64,000 nucleotides of DNA from Haloterrigena gelatinilytica (GTDB lineage: Archaea > Halobacteriota > Halobacteria > Halobacteriales > Natrialbaceae), in assembly GCF_013342145.1 (NCBI RefSeq), contig NZ_JABUQZ010000001.1, positions 992,001 through 1,056,000 of the forward strand. The letters are read 5' to 3'. Positions 59,897 to 64,000 of this stretch are shown one piece after another (the stretch's first letter is position 1; each line of letters starts with the position of its first letter). A program made the position numbers and the translations under genes. Under the pieces are notes generated by a model. The model had not been told where the DNA came from. It saw only the letters and a list, made by a program, of their open reading frames with translations, and did not search any database.

Positions 59897-60991
59897 ATGC
59901 CGATGACCGCGCTCGAAGCCTCCATCAGGCTTGTCGTCGGTCTATTACTCATTCTCGCCAACGGGTTTTTCGTCGCCATCGAGTTCGCGCTGACCCGCGC
60001 CCGACAGTATTCCAAATCGGAGTTCATGGAACCCGGTCTTGAACGCGCGTGGGAAATGACTCAGAATTTGGAGATTTACTTGACTAGTTGCCAGATCGGG
60101 ATTACGTTCTCGAGCATCGCGGTTGGTATCGTTGCCGAACCCGCGCTCACGGCTATCTTCGAACCGCTGTTCGGCGGTACCGTTCTCGCATCGGTCGGCG
60201 CAGGGGCCATCCTTGCGTTTCTCATCGTTAACCTCGTCCATCTCACCCACGGCGAGCAGACTCCTACCTATCTCGGCGTCGAGCGCTCGAAACTGGTCTG
60301 TCGGTACTGTGCGACGCCGCTGTACTGGTGGACGCGGGGCATCTGGCCGGTCATCAAGTTTGGAGATGGGGCGGCGAAATGGACGCTTTCGCTGTTCGGC
60401 GTCAAGATGACCGGTGCGTGGCTCGAAACCGAAGCCGACGTCATGCAGGGGCGTGCGGGCCTCTACAAGCGCTTCGGCTCGACTCTCGAAGCGGGAAACG
60501 TTCCCAAAGAACGCCGGCAGGAGGTGATGAACGCGCTGGCCGTTGGTGACATTCCGGTCGAGGTGATCATGGTTCCGCGCGAGGAGATCGTCGCGCTCTC
60601 GACCGAGAACACTCCCAAGGAGAACCTCGCGCTCGTCGAGGAACACTCCCATTCTCGCTACCCATTGGTCGGTGAGGAGATAGACGACTTCCGCGGCATC
60701 GTCTATCTCCCGACGATCACGAACCATTTCGAGGACCTCATAAGCGGCGAAGTCAGCATCGAAGACATCGCCGCATCGCCGATGACGCTCCCGGCTGACG
60801 AGGAAATCAACGACGCCATCGACCGCTTCCAGAGGGAAAATCAGGAACTCGCCCTCATCACCGAGGGCGACGAGATCGTTGGTCTCCTGACCTCGACGGG
60901 CGCCTTCGAGGAGGTCATGGGTGACCTCGAAGACCCAATAGACGAGCGGGCCGGACGCGCGCACCGTGGAACGGACCCGACCGGGACCTGA
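59897..60991 (+). CDS. CNNM/CorC-type DUF21-CBS membrane protein, copy 2
   Basis: 364 residues, closely similar to the preceding protein along its length: LLILANGFFVAIEFALTRAR, SCQIGITFSSIAVGIVAEPA, VIMVPREEIVALSTENTPKE. Nucleotide identity is highest in the first 120 bases, consistent with tandem duplication plus conversion. Separate promoter possible in the 88-bp gap (TATA-like CAATATAACTTG). Confidence 0.85.
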   Translation: MPMTALEASIRLVVGLLLILANGFFVAIEFALTRARQYSKSEFMEPGLERAWEMTQNLEIYLTSCQIGITFSSIAVGIVAEPALTAIFEPLFGGTVLASVGAGAILAFLIVNLVHLTHGEQTPTYLGVERSKLVCRYCATPLYWWTRGIWPVIKFGDGAAKWTLSLFGVKMTGAWLETEADVMQGRAGLYKRFGSTLEAGNVPKERRQEVMNALAVGDIPVEVIMVPREEIVALSTENTPKENLALVEEHSHSRYPLVGEEIDDFRGIVYLPTITNHFEDLISGEVSIEDIAASPMTLPADEEINDAIDRFQRENQELALITEGDEIVGLLTSTGAFEEVMGDLEDPIDERAGRAHRGTDPTGT

Positions 60992-61107
60992 GACGCCACG
61001 CTTCAGTCAGAACGTGGGATAGATAGAGTGACCGAGTTCACATGGCCAGACGCTGAGTTCCCTTATCGAGTGGTCGGGGCGGTAGCTCGTTTTCAGGAAC
61101 ACGAAAA

Positions 61108-61809
61108 TCAGAACGGAGCGCGCTCCCGCAAACTGCCTACCAAGTCCCGTATCGCTTCACGTTTGTAGTAGCCGACAGCGGAGGCGACGATCACGGTTCC
61201 GATGATTACCATCCCTTCGGTGAACTCACCGCTTGCCAGTTCGCCGCCGGCGTAGACGGTGAGAACGTACGCCGGGAGGCGTCCGACGGTGATAGCGACC
61301 ATGAACGTTCGGAGCTGCCACTTGGTGAGTCCGGCGAGAAAGCAAATCGCGTCGTCCGGAAGCCCGGGGATGAGGACGAACGCGACGAGACCCGGGAACC
61401 CGACCCGGTCAACAAAATCGTCAAAACGAGCTACGACGTCTTCGTGGAGTATGTCTTCGACGAACGTACGACCGTATCGATCTGCGAACAAGAACGCGAT
61501 TGCACTCCCAATGAGAACGCCGGTAATGCTGTAGACCGTGCCGGCCACCGAACCAAAGAGGTAGCCGGCAACGAGCGCAACGACCTGCCCCGGAACCGGC
61601 GCGACAACCACCTGACCGATCTGGACGAACATGAAGGCGGCCGGTGCAAGAACACCGAATTGATCTATCCACGTTCGGAGTTCGTCAGGATGGAAAATGA
61701 ACGGTACGTATCGTCGAAGCAATAGGTAGAGGAGAACGAACGCAGCCAAGAGGAGAACGGTAACGAAGACCCCACGCTTCCGAGCATCAGCCGACGAGAA
61801 TACCTGCAT
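61108..61809 (-). CDS. TVP38/TMEM64 (VTT domain) membrane protein
   Basis: 233 residues from ATG 61809, about 20 nt after TATA-like AGAATATACG, hence leaderless. N-terminal TM, then FVQIGQVVVAPVPGQVVALV, AGYLFGSVAGTVYSITGVLI, and the conserved FVLIPGLPDDAICFLAGLTK. Six hydrophobic segments. Paralogue by family of the gene at 12359. Confidence 0.85.
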   Translation of the reverse strand: MQVFSSADARKRGVFVTVLLLAAFVLLYLLLRRYVPFIFHPDELRTWIDQFGVLAPAAFMFVQIGQVVVAPVPGQVVALVAGYLFGSVAGTVYSITGVLIGSAIAFLFADRYGRTFVEDILHEDVVARFDDFVDRVGFPGLVAFVLIPGLPDDAICFLAGLTKWQLRTFMVAITVGRLPAYVLTVYAGGELASGEFTEGMVIIGTVIVASAVGYYKREAIRDLVGSLRERAPF

Positions 61810-62048
61810 CTCAAGTCGAACGTATATTCTTATGGGCTTGAGCATTATCCCTTCAACGCCGAAGTGTCGAACTATCGACTGTTTGACTGACCTGCTTCAT
61901 ACACGTTCTCTGTTCAGCACTGTTCTACCAATATAACCGATGTTTGATAGAAGGGGACGCGTTAAGTTCGCACGTGTACATAGCAAACCGCTGCATTGCT
62001 TTCCAGACGTTCTAAGGAAGAACGCTATGATCAATAGAGTGTATAGTT

Positions 62049-62840
62049 TTACCGTTCGTCACTACTCTGGGTCTTCCGAGCAACGACGCGAAGCCGCCGA
62101 TAGTCCGCGATCCATGTCCCGTCTTGGAACTGGGTCTCTCGAAGCCGATCCTCAACAGCGGCGATGACCGTTGACTGTTCATCATCGGGGATCGTAGACA
62201 ATAGACTGTCACCAAACATGCCGAGCCAGTCCGCAAGTCCATCGGTCCCGTTATCAAGTTCAGTCGGTCGGTCGAAAAGTGTCGCGTAGCGCGTTTCGAG
62301 ACCGTGCGATTCCAGTTTCGAGGCGTATTCGCCGACACTCGGGAAATACCATGGACTCTCAACATCGTAGCCGCGTGCAGCCGCTTCGTCACGAACAGCG
62401 TTCACAATGGCAGCGACGTTTCCTGTCCCACCAAGTTCCGCGACGAACCGACCACCGGGAACAAGTGCGTCGGCGACCGACTCAAGAACGGCATCCTGTT
62501 CAGGAATCCAGTGGAGGGCTGCGTTGGAGAACACGGCGTCGAACGGATCGTCGAACGAGAAGTCCCGGGCGTCCTCGTTGACGAATGTGTACTCGGGATA
62601 GGTCTCGTGGGCCGTCTCAACCATCTCTTTAGAGGCGTCGAGACCGACGACAGTTGCTCCTGACTCGGCAATTCGATCTGTAAGGTGGCCAGTCCCACAC
62701 CCGAGATCGAGTATCCGCTCCCCGTGCTCTGGCTCCAGTAGATCGACTACCCCTTCACCGTACTCAAAGACAAAAGAGTGTCCCTCATCATAGCTATCGG
62801 AATTCCACTTGTTCGCCGGCATTTCGTCCGGTTCTTCCAT
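62049..62840 (-). CDS. class I SAM-dependent methyltransferase
   Basis: 263 residues from ATG 62840. Motif I ILDLGCGTGHLTDRIAESGA, acidic VVGLDASKEMV, then FDAVFSNAALHWIPEQDAVL, which is typical of trans-aconitate methyltransferase-like enzymes. Substrate unknown. A TATA-like TGTATAGAGTAGT lies just upstream of the ATG. Confidence 0.85.
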   Translation of the reverse strand: MEEPDEMPANKWNSDSYDEGHSFVFEYGEGVVDLLEPEHGERILDLGCGTGHLTDRIAESGATVVGLDASKEMVETAHETYPEYTFVNEDARDFSFDDPFDAVFSNAALHWIPEQDAVLESVADALVPGGRFVAELGGTGNVAAIVNAVRDEAAARGYDVESPWYFPSVGEYASKLESHGLETRYATLFDRPTELDNGTDGLADWLGMFGDSLLSTIPDDEQSTVIAAVEDRLRETQFQDGTWIADYRRLRVVARKTQSSDER

Positions 62841-62906
62841 ACAGACCACTACTCTATACATTCACTTCTACCTGTTGGAATAACAAGTATTACTCCCTAT
62901 TCGGAC

Positions 62907-63046
62907 TTCACGAATTGCGAAAATTGGAAGGCTACGACCTGATCGAAGCGAGCGGGTCGACGAATTCGAAGCGATACGGTGTGGGTGATCCGGAATTAGA
63001 AGCGCCCGTTGAGTTTGATCCGCGAGAGACTGCAGAACTGGATTAG
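62907..63046 (+). pseudogene. orc1/cdc6 3'-end remnant
   Basis: Encodes LRKLEGYDLIEASGSTNSKR, then YGVGDPELEAPVEFDPRETA and a stop, 32 of 41 residues matching the end of the 56245 gene. No AAA+ core precedes it. Marks an old recombination or a second provirus edge. Confidence 0.85.
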
Positions 63047-63246
63047 TCAGCTGTCATCATCGCCGCCTTCGAATCTGACTTCGAGTTTCCCTCTGTCCAT
63101 TCCTCCATTAAATGGCGGAGAACCTCACTCCGAGATGCATCTCGGTCAATCTCGCCTTCGGCCTTCATCTGCCAGACCTTGTCGTCGAAATCATCGACGA
63201 GGTCTTCGGGAGCATAGATGCTGACCGTCTTCATGTCCTCGCTCAT
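63043..63246 (-). CDS. ribbon-helix-helix regulator
   Basis: 67 residues: KTVSIYAPEDLVDDFDDKVW strand and helix, then SRSEVLRHLMEEW recognition helix, as in CopG/MetJ proteins. Its stop overlaps the cdc6 remnant stop on the other strand. Confidence 0.7.
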   Translation of the reverse strand: MSEDMKTVSIYAPEDLVDDFDDKVWQMKAEGEIDRDASRSEVLRHLMEEWTEGNSKSDSKAAMMTAD

Positions 63247-63343
63247 ATAGTAGACAATTAGACTAGCAGATTATAAATCTAGGTCCGTTGTGTGTCCAAT
63301 GGCACCATAAGCTATTAGTCCAATAGGGAAATAGAATTATGTG

Positions 63344-63547
63344 ATGGCTGAGACGAGCATCTACCTCGACGAGGATTTGAAAGCTGACCTCGACGAGATC
63401 GCGCACGAGCGTAGCGAACCTGGGAACCGGGTTAGCCGCTCCGCGATCATCCAAGAGGCCGCCCAAGAATTCGTCGACCGCCATCGTTCTGACGAGAACA
63501 TCGGAGAGAGCGACGGCGATGCCGGTGGAGCACAGGCTACGAACTAA
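63344..63547 (+). CDS. ribbon-helix-helix regulator (CopG-like)
   Basis: 67 residues: AETSIYLDEDLKADLDEIAH, RVSRSAIIQEAAQEFVDRHR, acidic tail. Divergent from the RHH gene at 63043 across about 97 bp. No toxin gene is adjacent, so antitoxin roles are unsupported. Confidence 0.75.
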   Translation: MAETSIYLDEDLKADLDEIAHERSEPGNRVSRSAIIQEAAQEFVDRHRSDENIGESDGDAGGAQATN

Positions 63548-63555
63548 ACTGCAGT

Positions 63556-63581
63556 GAGTCGGGTGTCATAGCACCCGACTC
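63556..63581 (+). terminator. terminator hairpin
   Basis: GAGTCGGGTG-tcatag-CACCCGACTC, perfect 10-bp stem, 8 bases after the RHH gene stop. Confidence 0.65.
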
Positions 63582-63691
63582 GAGACAAATGACCTCGGTA
63601 CGCATGACCTACGACACCACGCGTGTCCATAGTAAACCGGCGGCTATAGCAGCTAACAGCGTAAGTAGCGGCGGATTACTCACTGACCGCT

Positions 63692-63719
63692 GTTTCGAAA
63701 CGACGCGGGTCACTTTTAG
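63692..63719 (+). promoter_or_regulatory. second GTTTCGAAAC element with TATA-like box
   Basis: GTTTCGAAACGACGC at 63692-63706 equals the start of the cdc6 promoter element at 56191-56205, followed here by CACTTTTAGTG. No gene starts within 100 bases. The rest of 63582-63867 holds nothing else I can support. Confidence 0.5.
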
Positions 63720-63867
63720 TGCGTATCGGGGCCAACAACAGAATCAACCACTCGCGGCCACGGCCGGAGCGCGACCCAAGTACCAATCAAATCGCGCCCC
63801 GGCTGTCCGCGGGTCACGAACGAAGACCATTCCGGGAGGTCGATCGCTCCCGGCACCAGACGTGACC

Positions 63868-64000
63868 ATGAACACGAACGAAGACCACGACGAAAACGCT
63901 AACGGAACGAACAGTACCAACCTCGCCGAGACGGTCGGCGTCGTTCGCAGCGCCCTCGCGCGCCTCGAGGACAATAGCGACCAACCCAGTTGCCAGGCGC
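63868..64000 (+). CDS. 3'-truncated hypothetical protein
   Basis: ATG 63868 opens MNTNEDHDENANGTNSTNLA, then ETVGVVRSALARLEDNSD, still open at the end of the window. Acidic and halophilic in composition. No family can be assigned from 44 residues. Confidence 0.45.
   Translation, partial: MNTNEDHDENANGTNSTNLAETVGVVRSALARLEDNSDQPSCQA

Noticed and set aside
63043-63547. Toxin-antitoxin module from the two RHH genes
   Set aside because: Both are RHH regulators, and no toxin-like partner gene is adjacent.
1-64000. CRISPR array
   Set aside because: No regularly spaced 28-37-bp direct repeats were seen; the only tandem repeat is within the tape measure gene.

Overview
The window comes from a haloarchaeon, probably Natrialbales-like. 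The evidence is very acidic proteins, high GC in core genes, TTTWTA-type TATA boxes, many leaderless or ATGA-coupled starts, an intron-containing elongator tRNA-Met(CAT), a trpDFEG cluster, a cobalamin-dependent ribonucleotide reductase and a HalX-type response regulator. The species cannot be named from the sequence alone.

Layout. (1) 1-2.8 kb is the end of an integrated element: lower GC, small unknown proteins, and a 0.95 kb intergenic region built from nested inverted repeats that looks like a replication origin. It stops at the 3' side of a tRNA-Val(GAC) gene, a typical integration target. (2) 2.8-15.7 kb is host core: trpD-trpF-trpE-trpG, a small membrane protein, nrdJ, an MFS transporter remnant, a zinc-finger microprotein, a response regulator, a VTT-domain membrane protein, two haloarchaeal proteins of unknown role, a TnpB remnant and tRNA-Met. 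(3) 15.7-57.3 kb, or up to about 63 kb, is a head-tail (Caudoviricetes) provirus lying directly 3' of tRNA-Met. Its early module (15.8-23.5 kb) carries a PD-(D/E)XK nuclease, an MCM helicase, winged-helix proteins and many zinc-ribbon microproteins. Its late module (23.5-47.1 kb) runs in the usual order: terminase, portal, gpF-like protein, protease/scaffold, decoration protein, major capsid, connectors, tail tube, tail chaperones, tape measure, distal tail, beta-helix spike and a polysaccharide-lyase-like protein. A cargo island (47.1-52 kb) holds a membrane Mrr-like nuclease, a Tat-exported protein and four copies or remnants of a 61-residue protein family. The right arm (52-57.8 kb) has a J-domain protein, small regulators, a membrane-protein pair, Orc1/Cdc6 and a PhiH1-type repressor. 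(4) 58.2-64 kb has host-like genes (UspA, tandem CNNM-like proteins, a TVP38-family protein, a methyltransferase), then a second, truncated Orc1/Cdc6 3' end, two RHH regulators and a partial gene.

How it fits together. The provirus has its own helicase loader (Orc1/Cdc6), MCM and repressor but no recognisable integrase in the window. It may replicate as a PhiH-like episome or may have lost excision. Late genes are packed with ATGA, GTGA and TGATG overlaps, so translation is probably coupled.

The strongest unusual signals are: a complete -1 ribosomal frameshift cassette (slippery GGGAAAT, 5-nt spacer, perfect 9-bp stem) joining the two tail-assembly-chaperone frames; a scaffold nested in the protease gene whose start resembles the parent's start; a repeated 61-aa gene family punctuating the cargo island; a conserved hairpin in the leaders of two distant proviral genes; and a palindrome shared by the cdc6 promoter and the region beyond its truncated copy.
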